Of a DNA stretch of 62,254 nucleotides, positions 34,430 to 43,608 are shown piece by piece. The position numbers and the translations under genes were made by a program. The DNA lies in the NCBI RefSeq assembly GCF_016031635.1, contig NZ_JACEGD010000036.1, positions 1 to 62,254 of the forward strand, read 5' to 3'. Origin of the DNA: Bradyrhizobium diversitatis. GTDB taxonomy: Bacteria; Pseudomonadota; Alphaproteobacteria; Rhizobiales; Xanthobacteraceae. Position 1 is the first letter of the stretch. Each line of letters begins with the position of its first letter. Below the pieces are notes generated by a model. The model was not told where the DNA came from, did no database searches, and saw only the letters and a program-made list of their open reading frames with translations.

Positions 34430-36496
34430 CTAGCCTTCATCCTTCCACCCGATCCTCTCCTTCAGAAACCGAAAACCCAGCACCTCGAAGCCGGCGCGCT
34501 CCTTGTTGTCCTTGCCGTAGCCGTGGCCGCCGGCAGCCGGCTCGTAGAACCAGGCTTCAAAGCCCATCGCCTGGAGCTTGGCGGCCATCTTGCGGGCATG
34601 GCCGGGATGGACGCGGTCGTCGCGCCGCGTGGTCGCGATCAGGATCGGCGGATAGGCCTGCCCGGCCTTCACGTTGTGATAGGCGGAGTAGGTCTTCAGC
34701 CACTCCCATTCCTCGGGCTTGTCGGGGTCGCCATATTCCGCGATCCAGCTCGCGCCCGCGAGCAGCTTCGTGTAGCGGCGCATGTCGATCAGCGGGATGG
34801 TGCAGAACAGCGCGCCGAAGCGCTCGGGGTAGCGCACCAGCATGTTGGTGATGAGGATACCGCCGTTCGATCCGCCCTGCGCCGCGATGCGCTTCGGCTG
34901 CGTCACGCCGCGCCGCACGAGATCGGCGGCCACCGCGGCGAAATCGTCATGCGACAGCTTCTTGCCGGCCAGCCGTCCGGCATCGTGCCAGCGTGTGCCG
35001 AACTCGCCGCCGCCACGCAAATTCGCCTGCACCGTCGTGCCGCCGCGCTCCAGCCACAGCTTGCCGAGCGAGGCATTGTAGTACGGCTTCACGGCAAGTC
35101 CGAAGCCGCCATAGGCACTCATATAGACCGGCGCATCGCCGGTCTCCCCGGCGGGCCCGGTCTGCACATAGGGAATTCGCTCGCCGTCAACAGAGATCGC
35201 CTCGTGCTGGGTCACCACGAGACCGTCGGCGGTGAACGTCTTCGGCGCCTGCTTCAGCACGATCGGGCTTGCGATACTGCGCTCGATCAGCAGCAGCGAC
35301 GGCGGCCTCAGCGGATCCTGCACATTGGCGAGCAGATCGCCGTTGCTTTCGGAGGCATGGCGATCGAGCGGCCAGACGTCGACGACGCCGATTCCCGGCA
35401 GGCCGCGAAGCGTCTCGCGGCTCCAGCTCGTGGCGGATGGCGTGCAGATCTCGAAGCGCGGCTTGAGCTCGTCGAGGATCGACATCACCAACTTGCCGGC
35501 GGCCCAGAACAACCCTTGCAGCGCGCGTCGCGGTGCGGGCTCGAACAGGACGACAAAATCGCGGCTGCCGGCCAGGAACGCCGAAAGCGAGATGCCGAGC
35601 ACGGTGTCGGTGACATGGGTCCGACCAGCGACCGTCCAGTCCTTGCGCAGCTTCATCGCGAACCAGTCGCCATGCGCCTGCATCCAGATGCCGGTCGGCA
35701 GATCGAGCTTCGTCGTCGTGCCCGCCGCATCGCGCAGCCGGATCGCGTGATTGAAGAAGTCGATCTGGTCGACGATCCACACCCGCGGCGCCGCGCCGGT
35801 GTCGTCGGCGCTGCCATAGATCGTCATGTGATCGGCCGCGGTCTCGATGATCACCTGCGCCTGATCGACAGGCTGGCCTCGCCGCCACAGGCGAACCGTC
35901 CGCGCATATCCCGAGCTCGTCGCCATGCCCTCGCCGTGCGCGCTCGACAGCAGCAGCGTGTCGGCATCGAGCCAGTCGACGCTGCCCTTGGCCTCCGGCA
36001 GCGTGAAGCCGTCCGCCACGAAGCTCTTCGTGGCGAGGTCGAACTCGCGAAGCGTGACGGCGTCGCTGCCGCCGCGCGACAGGCTCAGGATCGCCCGCGA
36101 GCTTCCCGGCATCGTGGCGATCCCGCCGAGCAGCCAGTCCTCGCCTTCGCTCGCAGCGAGCCGGTCGATATCCAGCATGGTCTCCCATGCCGGATCGGCC
36201 TTGCGAAATTCCGCCAGCGTCGTGCGCCGCCACAGGCCGCGCGGGTTGCTGGCGTCCTTCCAGAGGTTGTGCAGATCGTTGCCGCGCCGGCTGACATAGG
36301 GAATGTTGTCCGGCCGGTCGTAGATTGCGGCAAGCAGATCGCGGTCGCGCGCGAAAGCCGCTCCGCCGAACGCGGCCAGCGTCAGGCTGTTCTGCCGCTC
36401 CACGAAATCCAGCGCCTGCGTGCCCTCGATCTCCTCCAGCCACAGCCAGGGATCGTCGTCGGGAGCGCTGATCGTGGGCCTGTCATCGACGGACAT
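34430..36496 (-). CDS. Prolyl oligopeptidase family serine peptidase (S9A)
   Basis: A 688-residue protein beginning MSVDDRPTISAPDDDPWLWL. The N-terminal two thirds form the beta-propeller cap (LDFVERQNSLTL at the start is typical). The alpha/beta hydrolase domain carries the nucleophile in AAQGGSNGGIL near residue 542, Asp in TTRRDDRVHPGHA near 625 and His in PAAGGHGYGKD near 657. It would cleave short proline-containing peptides in the cytosol; no signal peptide is visible. Start ATG 36496 has GGAG eight bases upstream. The frame runs open to 37714 antisense to an MFS gene, and that extension is rejected. Confidence 0.92.
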   Translation of the reverse strand: MSVDDRPTISAPDDDPWLWLEEIEGTQALDFVERQNSLTLAAFGGAAFARDRDLLAAIYDRPDNIPYVSRRGNDLHNLWKDASNPRGLWRRTTLAEFRKADPAWETMLDIDRLAASEGEDWLLGGIATMPGSSRAILSLSRGGSDAVTLREFDLATKSFVADGFTLPEAKGSVDWLDADTLLLSSAHGEGMATSSGYARTVRLWRRGQPVDQAQVIIETAADHMTIYGSADDTGAAPRVWIVDQIDFFNHAIRLRDAAGTTTKLDLPTGIWMQAHGDWFAMKLRKDWTVAGRTHVTDTVLGISLSAFLAGSRDFVVLFEPAPRRALQGLFWAAGKLVMSILDELKPRFEICTPSATSWSRETLRGLPGIGVVDVWPLDRHASESNGDLLANVQDPLRPPSLLLIERSIASPIVLKQAPKTFTADGLVVTQHEAISVDGERIPYVQTGPAGETGDAPVYMSAYGGFGLAVKPYYNASLGKLWLERGGTTVQANLRGGGEFGTRWHDAGRLAGKKLSHDDFAAVAADLVRRGVTQPKRIAAQGGSNGGILITNMLVRYPERFGALFCTIPLIDMRRYTKLLAGASWIAEYGDPDKPEEWEWLKTYSAYHNVKAGQAYPPILIATTRRDDRVHPGHARKMAAKLQAMGFEAWFYEPAAGGHGYGKDNKERAGFEVLGFRFLKERIGWKDEG

Positions 36497-36703
36497 GAGC
36501 GAAACTCCAAAAACTCGCGGCGGATAGGATTTGATCGAGCGCAAGCCGTCAAGGGCGCGGTCCGTTATCATCCGTTCGATTGCGTCAGAGGCATGGCCTG
36601 CGCCCGTTTGCGCCGGTTGTCTGCCCTTCCGCGCCCCTCCATAGTGCCGGGAATCAACAAGGCCCCTTGAAAGCCTAAAAAGCCCCTTGGGGCGGAAGTG
36701 CCG

Positions 36704-37951
36704 ATGCTGGACGTAACTGCTGTCGATGAGATCGCCGACGATGCCCGCGCGCGTGCCAATGTTATCCGCCTTGCCGCCGGGCAGGCGCTGACCGGCGCCA
36801 ACTCGGCCGTCATCTTCGCCACCGGCGCGATCGTCGGCGCCACGCTCGCGCCCGACATGTCGTTCGCGACCGTGCCGATCTCTATGTATGTGGTGGGGCT
36901 CGCTGCGGGCACACTGCCGACCGGCGCGATCTCGCGCCGCTTCGGTCGCCGCGCGGCTTTCGTCATCGGCACGGGCCTCGGCACGCTCACCGGCCTGCTC
37001 GGCTCGGTCGCGATCCTGCACGGCTCGTTCGCACTGTTCTGTGTCGCGACCTTCCTGGGCGGCCTCTACGGCGCCGTGGCGCAGTCCTATCGCTTCGCAG
37101 CCGCCGATGGCGCCAGTGCGGCCTATCGGCCCAAGGCGGTGTCGTGGGTGATGGCGGGCGGCGTGTTCGCCGGCGTGCTCGGTCCGCAGCTCGTGCAATG
37201 GACCATGGACGTCTGGCAGCCCTATCTGTTTGCCTTCAGCTTCCTGGTGCAGGCCGCCGTCGCGCTGGTCGCGATGGGCATCGTCGCCGGCGTCGACATG
37301 CCCAAGCCCGCGCCGGCCGATCTGCACGGCGGCCGGCCGCTGCTCACCATCGTGACCCAGCCGCGCTTCATCGCGGCGGCGCTGTGCGGCGTCATCGCCT
37401 ATCCCATGATGAACCTGGTGATGACCTCGGCGCCGCTCGCCATGAAGCTGTGCGGCCTCAGCGTGTCCGATTCCAATTTCGGCCTGCAATGGCACATCGT
37501 CGCGATGTACGGACCGAGCTTCTTCACGGGCACGCTGATCGCCCGCTTCGGTGCGCCCAGAATCGTGGCCGCCGGCCTGCTGCTGGAAGCCGGCGCCGCC
37601 GGTATCGGCCTCTCCGGCCTCACCGCGATGCATTTCTGGGCCACGCTGGTCGTGCTCGGCGTCGGCTGGAATTTCTCCTTCATCGGCGCCTCCGCGCTGG
37701 TGCTGGAGACGCACCGGCCGCAGGAGCGCAACAAGGTGCAGGCCTTCAACGATTTCCTGGTGTTCGGCATGATGGCGATCGGCTCGTTCTCCTCCGGCCA
37801 GCTGCTCGCCAATTACGGCTGGTCGGCGGTGAACCTGGTGGTGTTCCCGCCCGTCGTGCTGGGCCTTGCCGTGCTCTCGCTGGTCTCCTGGGCGCGCCGC
37901 CGCAGGGCGCGGCTGGATGCGGCCATGGGCGAGTTTCCGGATGCTGTCTGA
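36704..37951 (+). CDS. MFS transporter
   Basis: A 415-residue carrier with about 12 helices. After a short cytosolic start (MLDVTAVDEIADDARARANVI) the first helix begins near residue 25. The loop between helices 2 and 3 reads PTGAISRRFGRRAAF, a good major-facilitator motif A, and ETHRPQERNKVQAFNDFLVFG precedes helix 10. ATG at 36704 has GGAAG five bases upstream. It is divergent from the prolyl oligopeptidase with about 207 bp between. The substrate is not apparent. Confidence 0.87.
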   Translation: MLDVTAVDEIADDARARANVIRLAAGQALTGANSAVIFATGAIVGATLAPDMSFATVPISMYVVGLAAGTLPTGAISRRFGRRAAFVIGTGLGTLTGLLGSVAILHGSFALFCVATFLGGLYGAVAQSYRFAAADGASAAYRPKAVSWVMAGGVFAGVLGPQLVQWTMDVWQPYLFAFSFLVQAAVALVAMGIVAGVDMPKPAPADLHGGRPLLTIVTQPRFIAAALCGVIAYPMMNLVMTSAPLAMKLCGLSVSDSNFGLQWHIVAMYGPSFFTGTLIARFGAPRIVAAGLLLEAGAAGIGLSGLTAMHFWATLVVLGVGWNFSFIGASALVLETHRPQERNKVQAFNDFLVFGMMAIGSFSSGQLLANYGWSAVNLVVFPPVVLGLAVLSLVSWARRRRARLDAAMGEFPDAV

Positions 37952-38074
37952 TGGCGGGAGGCTGTCAGCAGCGTTGATGCTTCGATCGCCGTCGAAGTGA
38001 TTTTCCGGTGAGGGTTAGTTAGATGTCGTCATGGCCGGGTTTGTCCCTGGCCGGCGCGTGTTTCAGTTCTTGCC

Positions 38075-38153
38075 GTCATTCCGGGGCGATGCGCAGCATC
38101 GAACCCGGAATCTCGAGATTCCGGGTTCGTCCTTCGGGCGCCCCGGAATGACG
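38075..38153. repeat. Dispersed palindromic repeat, CGTCATTCCGGGGCG family
   Basis: CGTCATTCCGGGGCG and its inverse CGCCCCGGAATGACG bound a unit whose middle contains a second palindrome, GAACCCGGAATCTCGAGATT followed by CCGGGTTC. Just before it at 38029-38060 is half a copy of the CGTCATGGCCGGG family. It lies about 25 bp before the next start codon. Confidence 0.85.
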
Positions 38154-38178
38154 GAAGAGGCGATAACGAGAAGAACGA

Positions 38179-39411
38179 GTGGACACATCAAGGCCCGCCA
38201 CGATCGACGAATCCTCCCCCCGCTACGAAGGCTGGCGTATCGTTGCGGTCTGCTTCCTGCTCGCCACCTTCGGCTGGGGTCTCGGCTTCTACGGCCAGAG
38301 CGTCTATGTCGCCGAACTCCAGCGCGCGCGGGGCTGGCCAACGACGCTGATCTCCGCAGGGACGACGTTCTTCTATCTGTTCGGCGCGCTGCTGGTCGTC
38401 TTCGTCGGCGAAGCCGTGCGGACATACGGCCCGCGTATCTGCCTGATTGCCGGCACGCTGGCGATGGCGGCGGCCGCGGTCGCGATCGGCGCGGTGCGTG
38501 AGCCCTGGCAGCTCTATCTCGCGAACGCCGTGCTCGCGTTCGGCTGGGCCGGCACCAGTCTCGCCATGATCACCAACACGATCAGCCTGTGGTTCGACCA
38601 CAAGCGCGGCATGGCGATCAGCCTGGCACTGAACGGCGCAAGCTTCGGCGGCATCGTCGGCGTGCCGCTGCTGGTGACGCTGATCGGGCAAGTCGGCTTT
38701 GCCGGCGCGATGTATGCCGCTGCCGGCGCCATGCTGGTGTTGCTGTTGCCGGTCATCCTGCTCCTCGTCGGCCGTCCGCCCGATCGCCATGGCTGGCACG
38801 CGGCGGCGAAGGCGAAGCCGCAATCATCGACGCAGATCCGCGCGTGGGCGCTGCGTGACGTCGGCTTCCTCACGGTGACAATCGCCTTTGCCCTGGTGCT
38901 GTTCGCCCAGGTCGGCTTCATCGTACACCTGATTTCGTTCCTCGACCCCGTAATCGGTCGCGAGCGCGCCGCCGTCGCCGTCGCCGTGCTGACGGCGATG
39001 GCCGTGGTCGGCCGCGTGCTGTTCTCGCTGGTGATCGACCGCCTCAACCAGCGCCTTGCCTCCGCGCTGTCGTTCCTCAGCCAGGCGGCTGCGCTTCTCG
39101 TCGTCATCAATCTGCACGATGACTATGTGCTGATCGCGGCCTGCGCGGTGTTCGGCTTCTCGGTCGGCAACCTGATCACGCTGCCGTCGCTGATCGTGCA
39201 GCAGGAGTTCGACAGCGCCGCGTTCGGCGTGCTGATCAGCTTGAATACCGCGATCAACCAGGTGACCTACGCGTTCGGCCCGGGCGTCGTCGGGGCCTTG
39301 CGCGATCTCTCCGGTGGCTACGCGCTGCCATTCTATCTCTGCATCGCGCTGGAGGTGATAGCCGCGGCGCTGATCATGGTGCGGGGGAGGCCACGGGCGA
39401 AGATGACATAG
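38179..39411 (+). CDS. MFS transporter, monocarboxylate/oxalate-formate-like
   Basis: A 410-residue carrier with 12 predicted helices. The N-terminal GWRIVAVCFLLATFGWGLGFYGQSVYVAELQRARGW matches the OFA/monocarboxylate-like branch. Motif-A-like residues GEAVRTYGPRICLIAG follow helix 2, and LWFDHKRGMAISLALNGASFGG precedes helix 5, as in that family. It starts with GTG at 38179 with AGAAG nearby. A short organic acid is a reasonable guess as substrate. It stands alone, convergent with the VOC gene. Confidence 0.87.
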   Translation: MDTSRPATIDESSPRYEGWRIVAVCFLLATFGWGLGFYGQSVYVAELQRARGWPTTLISAGTTFFYLFGALLVVFVGEAVRTYGPRICLIAGTLAMAAAAVAIGAVREPWQLYLANAVLAFGWAGTSLAMITNTISLWFDHKRGMAISLALNGASFGGIVGVPLLVTLIGQVGFAGAMYAAAGAMLVLLLPVILLLVGRPPDRHGWHAAAKAKPQSSTQIRAWALRDVGFLTVTIAFALVLFAQVGFIVHLISFLDPVIGRERAAVAVAVLTAMAVVGRVLFSLVIDRLNQRLASALSFLSQAAALLVVINLHDDYVLIAACAVFGFSVGNLITLPSLIVQQEFDSAAFGVLISLNTAINQVTYAFGPGVVGALRDLSGGYALPFYLCIALEVIAAALIMVRGRPRAKMT

Positions 39412-39437
39412 ACGCGCGATGGCGCTTCAACATACTC

Positions 39438-39517
39438 CGTCATTGCGAGCGCAGCGAAGCAATCCAGACTGCCTCCGCGGAAAGATTCTGGATTGCTTCG
39501 CTGCGCTCGCAATGACG
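39438..39517. repeat. Dispersed palindromic repeat, CGTCATTGCGAGCG family
   Basis: CGTCATTGCGAGCGCAGCGA with AGCAATCCAGA forms a nearly perfect 30-base inverted repeat with TCTGGATTGCTTCGC followed by TGCGCTCGCAATGACG. It lies between convergent genes and can form one long hairpin. Confidence 0.88.
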
Positions 39518-39534
39518 TGGGGAGAGCGCGGGGC

Positions 39535-40029
39535 TTAACCCTCCCGCTGCTTCAGCAACGCCTCCACATCCAGCCGCTTGGTGAACATCGCCAGCTTCCC
39601 GTCCGGCCCGACCGGCCATTGCTCCCTGGGCCTGTCCCAGTACAGTTCGACGCCGTTCTGGTCGGGATCGCGCAGATACAGCGCCTCGCTGACGCCGTGA
39701 TCGCTGGCACCATCCAGCGCAATGCCGGCCGTGAGCACCCGATGCAGCGCATCGGCCAGCGCCGGCCGCGTCGGGTAGAGGATCGCGGTGTGAAACAGCC
39801 CGGTCGCATCAGGCGGCGGCGGCGAGCCGCCCTTGCTCTCCCAGGTGTTGAGCCCGATGTGGTGGTGATAGCCGCCGGCCGAGATGAAGGCCGCGCCCGA
39901 GCCCATGCGCTGCATCAGCTCGAAGCCGAGCACGCCGCAATAGAACCCGAGCGCGCGATCGAGATCGGCGACCTTGAGGTGGACGTGGCCGATCCTGGTG
40001 CCGGCAGCGACGGCGGGGCTTTGCGACAT
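39535..40029 (-). CDS. VOC-family protein (extradiol dioxygenase/glyoxalase fold)
   Basis: A 164-residue protein with the vicinal-oxygen-chelate fold. The first metal-ligand region is RIGHVHLKVADLDRALGFY, the second GYHHHIGLNTW near residue 62, and the Glu ligand lies in DPDQNGVELYWDRP near 128. The repeated beta-alpha-beta-beta-beta modules fit catechol-2,3-dioxygenase-like single-chain proteins of this size. A ring-cleavage or lyase role is possible but not shown. ATG 40029 is chosen, with GGAG upstream; the frame to 40101 lacks conserved residues. Confidence 0.83.
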   Translation of the reverse strand: MSQSPAVAAGTRIGHVHLKVADLDRALGFYCGVLGFELMQRMGSGAAFISAGGYHHHIGLNTWESKGGSPPPPDATGLFHTAILYPTRPALADALHRVLTAGIALDGASDHGVSEALYLRDPDQNGVELYWDRPREQWPVGPDGKLAMFTKRLDVEALLKQREG

Positions 40030-40165
40030 GGAAATGCTCCGTTGCTGAGCTCCACATAGGGCGGGGCTCGGGACAGCGCCATTGCTCATCTCGAAACCCA
40101 TCGTTTCCGAATGGGAAACTGGAGCGCAATTGCTTTAGGTTGAATCGAGTCCACGGTCGGTTGTT

Positions 40166-40311
40166 CACCTCTCCCGCTCGCGGGAGAGGTCGGCGCGTCC
40201 GGGCGACGCGCAGCATCGTCCCGCGTGCCGGGAGAGGGCTTTCTCCTCTTGGGGATTGTCCCATCGCGGAAACACCCTCTCCCCAACCCTCTCCCGCAAG
40301 CGGGAGAGGGA
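40166..40311. repeat. Dispersed palindromic repeat, CTCTCCCGC family
   Basis: It opens with CACCTCTCCCGCTCGCGGGA and closes with CTCTCCCGCAAGCGGGAGAG, with a third CGTGCCGGGAGAGGG unit inside. It fills most of the 324-bp gene-free stretch 40030-40353 between the VOC and CMD genes; the remainder shows nothing else. Confidence 0.83.
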
Positions 40312-40353
40312 GCGCACTTCCCTTGCCGCAATCAGGCCTGATCACATCACGCT

Positions 40354-40899
40354 CTAAGCCAGCTCCGACACCTCGCCCTCGGGCAGGCCGAACTCGAACG
40401 TGTTCAGCGTCATCGATACCAGCGTGTAATAGCCGCACAGCCCGATCACCTCGACGACGCCGCGCTCACCGAGCAGCTTCACCGCCTCGTCGTACAGCCC
40501 CTTCTCGACGCCGTGGCCCTCGTGCAGCGACTTCGCGACGTCGTAGATCATCTTCCCCTTGGGGTCGTCGAAGTCGGGCGTGCGGCGGTCGCGGATCGCG
40601 TCGATGATCTCGCCCTTCATGCCGCCCGCAAGTGCTAGGCGCTTGTGCGCGTACCATTCGTAATGCGCGGTCCAGTGCCGCGCTGTCACCAGGATCGCGA
40701 TCTCCGAGAGCTTTGCCGGGAATATCGTGTCGAAGCGCATGACTTCGCCGAGCCGCGTCGCGTGACGCGCCATCTCCGGGCTGTTGAGCCAGGCCATCAT
40801 CGGCGCCGGCGGCTTGCCGCGCTTGCCGGCAATCGATTCGTCATAGGTCTGCCGCTGGTTCTCGTTCATTTCGCCAGGCGAAAGAAGCTTCAGGCGCAT
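40354..40899 (-). CDS. Carboxymuconolactone decarboxylase-like protein
   Basis: A 181-residue protein of the AhpD/CMD-like helical fold, beginning MRLKLLSPGEMNENQRQ. The core segment SEIAILVTARHWTAHYEWYAHKRLA near residue 70 has the Glu and His of the gamma-carboxymuconolactone decarboxylase group and lacks the CxxC of AhpD peroxidases. The C-terminal VEVIGLCGYYTLVSMTLNTFEF is also typical. The ATG at 40899 has GAGG upstream; the frame open to 41793 is antisense to the dehydrogenase gene and rejected. It is divergent from two acyl-CoA dehydrogenases. The role is unassigned. Confidence 0.85.
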   Translation of the reverse strand: MRLKLLSPGEMNENQRQTYDESIAGKRGKPPAPMMAWLNSPEMARHATRLGEVMRFDTIFPAKLSEIAILVTARHWTAHYEWYAHKRLALAGGMKGEIIDAIRDRRTPDFDDPKGKMIYDVAKSLHEGHGVEKGLYDEAVKLLGERGVVEVIGLCGYYTLVSMTLNTFEFGLPEGEVSELA

Positions 40900-41034
40900 T
40901 GTCGTTTCCTCTTTGTTTTCAAGCACCGTCGTGCCGCGACTATAGCCGACTGCGGCTCGCCGAAGTGGTTGAATTCCGCGGGGGCTTGGCCCAGAGTCGC
41001 GCCCAACAAGTCTTTTTGATTGATGGAAACGACC

Positions 41035-42234
41035 ATGAGCGACACTGAGACCGCCGATCTCGAAACATTCCGCAACGAGACGCGCGCCTGGCTGGAAGCC
41101 AATTGCCCGCCGGAGATGCGCAAGCCCGCGACGTCGGATGCCGACGTGTTCTGGGGCGGACGCAACGCAAAATTCTCGTCCGAGCCGCAGCGCATCTGGT
41201 TCGAGCGGATGCGCGACAAGGGCTGGACCGTCCCTGATTGGCCGAAGGAATATGGCGGCGGCGGCCTGAGCGCGGCCGAGCACAAGGTGCTGCGCGCCGA
41301 GATGGCGCGGATCGGCGCGCGCCCGCCGCTGTCGAGCTTCGGCATCTGGATGCTCGGGCCGGCGCTCTTGAAGTACGGCAACGACGCCCAGAAGAAGGAG
41401 CACCTGCCGAAGATCGCGGCGGGCGAGATCCGCTGGTGCCAGGGCTATTCCGAGCCGAACGCCGGCTCCGATCTCGCTTCGCTCCAGACCCGCGCCGAGA
41501 GCGACGGCGACGACTTCATCATCAACGGCCAGAAGATCTGGACCTCCTACGCCAACTATGCCGACTGGATCTTCTGCCTGGTGCGCACCGATCCCGCTGC
41601 GAAGAAGCATGATGGCATCAGCTTCATCCTGTTCGACATGACCTCGAAGGGCGTCTCGACCAAGCCGATCCTTTTGATCTCCGGTTATTCGCCGTTCTGC
41701 GAGACCTTCTTCGACAATGTCCGCGTGCCGAGGTCGCATGTGGTCGGCACCGTCAACCGCGGCTGGGACGTCGCGAAATATCTGCTCCAGCACGAGCGCG
41801 CGATGATCTCAGGGATGGGCGAGCGCGGCGTCGGCCGGCCGCTCGGCCAGATCGCGGCGGACTCGGTCGGCACCGATGCGCTGGGGCGGCTCGACGATGC
41901 CATGCTGCGCGGCCAGATCGCGCGCTTCGACGTCGATGAAGCAGCGCTGGCTGCCTGCGCCGAACGCGCGGTCGATCTCGCCAAGGCCGGGCAGGCGCAT
42001 CCGGCGTTCTCGTCGGCGATGAAGTACTACGGCACCGAGCTCAACAAGCGCCGCCACGAGATCCTGATGTCGGCCGGCGGCGTCGATGCGCTGGAATGGG
42101 AGAGCGAGCGCTCCAGGCAGGGCGCGCGCCCTCGCGCCTGGCTGCGCACCAAGGCCAACTCGATCGAGGGCGGCACGTCCGAGGTCATGCTCGGCATCGT
42201 CGCCAAGCGCATCCTGGATTTGCCGGGGGCGTGA
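41035..42234 (+). CDS. Acyl-CoA dehydrogenase, PimC-like catalytic subunit
   Basis: A 399-residue flavoprotein beginning MSDTETADLETFRNETRAWL. FAD-contact segments include RWCQGYSEPNAGSDLASL near residue 134 and IWTSYANYADW near 170. The C-terminal TKANSIEGGTSEVMLGIVAKRIL carries the Glu that corresponds to the catalytic base of medium-chain enzymes. Overall it resembles the large subunit of the two-subunit pimeloyl-CoA dehydrogenases (PimC). Start ATG 41035 has GGAA six bases upstream. A second, different dehydrogenase follows at 42466 on the same strand, with a repeat between, suggesting a heteromer. Confidence 0.9.
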   Translation: MSDTETADLETFRNETRAWLEANCPPEMRKPATSDADVFWGGRNAKFSSEPQRIWFERMRDKGWTVPDWPKEYGGGGLSAAEHKVLRAEMARIGARPPLSSFGIWMLGPALLKYGNDAQKKEHLPKIAAGEIRWCQGYSEPNAGSDLASLQTRAESDGDDFIINGQKIWTSYANYADWIFCLVRTDPAAKKHDGISFILFDMTSKGVSTKPILLISGYSPFCETFFDNVRVPRSHVVGTVNRGWDVAKYLLQHERAMISGMGERGVGRPLGQIAADSVGTDALGRLDDAMLRGQIARFDVDEAALAACAERAVDLAKAGQAHPAFSSAMKYYGTELNKRRHEILMSAGGVDALEWESERSRQGARPRAWLRTKANSIEGGTSEVMLGIVAKRILDLPGA

Positions 42235-42250
42235 ACACGCTCTCACCACC

Positions 42251-42432
42251 CGTCATTCCGGGGCGCGCGTAGCGCGAGCTAAGATGCGCAATTGCGCATC
42301 TGAGAATCCATACTCCCGATCGTGGTTATGGATTCCGGGCCTGGCCCACCCAAGTCGGCTGTTGCCGACTTGGGCAATAAGGGAAGCCAAACTCGGGTAA
42401 ACCCGAGTTTAGTGGGCCATCCCGGAATGACG
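42251..42432. repeat. Dispersed repeat with nested hairpins, three-way-junction form
   Basis: The outer arms are CGTCATTCCGGGGCG and CCCGGAATGACG. Inside, GGCCCAC (42343-42349) pairs with GTGGGCC (42412-42418) and encloses two perfect hairpins: CCCAAGTCGGC with GCCGACTTGGG (11 bp, loop TGTT) at 42349-42374 and AAACTCGGGT with ACCCGAGTTT (10 bp, loop AA) at 42389-42410. It lies between the two acyl-CoA dehydrogenase genes of a likely operon. Confidence 0.85.
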
Positions 42433-42465
42433 ACACAGATAGATTTTCGAATCGGAAACACACAC

Positions 42466-43605
42466 ATGGCCCTCGTCCTCACCGAAGAACAATCGATGCT
42501 CCGCGACAGCGCGCGCGGGCTGATCAGCGACAAGGCGCCGGTGTCGCACCTGCGTCACTTGCGCGACAGCAATGATCGCACCGGCTTCTCCAAGGAGCTC
42601 TGGCATTCCTTTGCCGAGATGGGTTTTGCCGGTCTACTCGTGCCGGAAGAGTTCGGCGGCAGTGGCCTCGGCCATGTCGAAGCTGGCGTCGTCATGGAGG
42701 AGATCGGCCGCACCCTGATGCCATCGCCCTTCCTCGCCACCAGCGTGGTCGCGGCCTCGGCGCTGAACCGCGGCGGCAATTCCGCGCAGAGATCGGAATA
42801 TCTGCCGAAGATCGCAAGCGGGTCGCTGCTCGCAACGCTCGCAATCGACGAGGGCGCCAAGCACCGTCCGCTCCACACCGGCTTGCAGGCCGTGCGCGCC
42901 GGCAACGGGTTCAAGCTCAGCGGTGCCAAGGCGCTGGTGGTCGACGGTCACGTCGCCGATCTCCTGATCGTCGCCGCGCGCACGACGGGCGCCGCCGGCG
43001 AGCGTGAGGGGTTGACGCTGTTCCTGGTGAACCCTGCGGCGAAGGGCGTCGCGATCGAGCGCACCATCATGGTCGATGCGCACAATGCAGCGCGGATCGA
43101 ATTCGCCAATGTCGAGGTCAATGCCGATAGCGTGCTCGGCGAGGTCGATCAGGCGGCCGGCCTGCTCGATGGCGTGCTCGATATCGGCCGCGGGGCGGTC
43201 GCCGCCGAAATGGTCGGCCTCAGCGAGGAGGTGTTTGGCCGCACCGTCGAGTACCTCAAGAGCCGCAAGCAGTTCGGCAAGCTGATCGGCGAATTCCAGG
43301 CCCTCCAGCACCGCGCCGCCGAGCTCTATGTCGACATCGAGATCACCCGCGCCGCAGTGATGAAGGCGCTGCAGGCCCTGGATGCCGACGTCGCCACGGC
43401 CGCACCCGCCGTCGCCGTGGCCAAGGCACGGGCCGGTACCACCGCCACGCGCGCGGTGCAGGAAGGCGTGCAGATGCATGGCGGCATGGGCATGACCGAC
43501 CAGTTCGACATCGGCTTCTTCATGAAGCGCGCGCGGGTGTGCGAGGAATTGTTCGGCGATGCGAACTACCACACCGAGCAGCTGGCGAGGGCGCGGGGGT
43601 ATTGA
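42466..43605 (+). CDS. Acyl-CoA dehydrogenase, PimD-like partner subunit
   Basis: A 379-residue protein of the acyl-CoA dehydrogenase fold beginning MALVLTEEQSMLRDSARGL. It shows GFAGLLVPEEFGGSGLGHVE near residue 55 and the C-terminal helical domain with YLKSRKQFGKLIGEFQALQHRAAELY and QMHGGMGMTDQFDIGFFMKRAR. The IEGGT-type segment holding the catalytic Glu in the preceding gene product is absent from the corresponding C-terminal region. This is the pattern of the small subunit of PimC/PimD-type heteromeric dehydrogenases. It lies 231 bp after the partner gene, separated by a palindromic repeat. The acyl substrate is unknown. Confidence 0.88.
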   Translation: MALVLTEEQSMLRDSARGLISDKAPVSHLRHLRDSNDRTGFSKELWHSFAEMGFAGLLVPEEFGGSGLGHVEAGVVMEEIGRTLMPSPFLATSVVAASALNRGGNSAQRSEYLPKIASGSLLATLAIDEGAKHRPLHTGLQAVRAGNGFKLSGAKALVVDGHVADLLIVAARTTGAAGEREGLTLFLVNPAAKGVAIERTIMVDAHNAARIEFANVEVNADSVLGEVDQAAGLLDGVLDIGRGAVAAEMVGLSEEVFGRTVEYLKSRKQFGKLIGEFQALQHRAAELYVDIEITRAAVMKALQALDADVATAAPAVAVAKARAGTTATRAVQEGVQMHGGMGMTDQFDIGFFMKRARVCEELFGDANYHTEQLARARGY

Positions 43606-43608
43606 TCC

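Noticed and set aside
36497..37714. N-terminal extension of the prolyl oligopeptidase to 1094 residues
   Set aside because: The extension is antisense to the MFS gene at 36704 and lacks conserved segments; ATG 36496 has a good ribosome binding site and starts the known domain.
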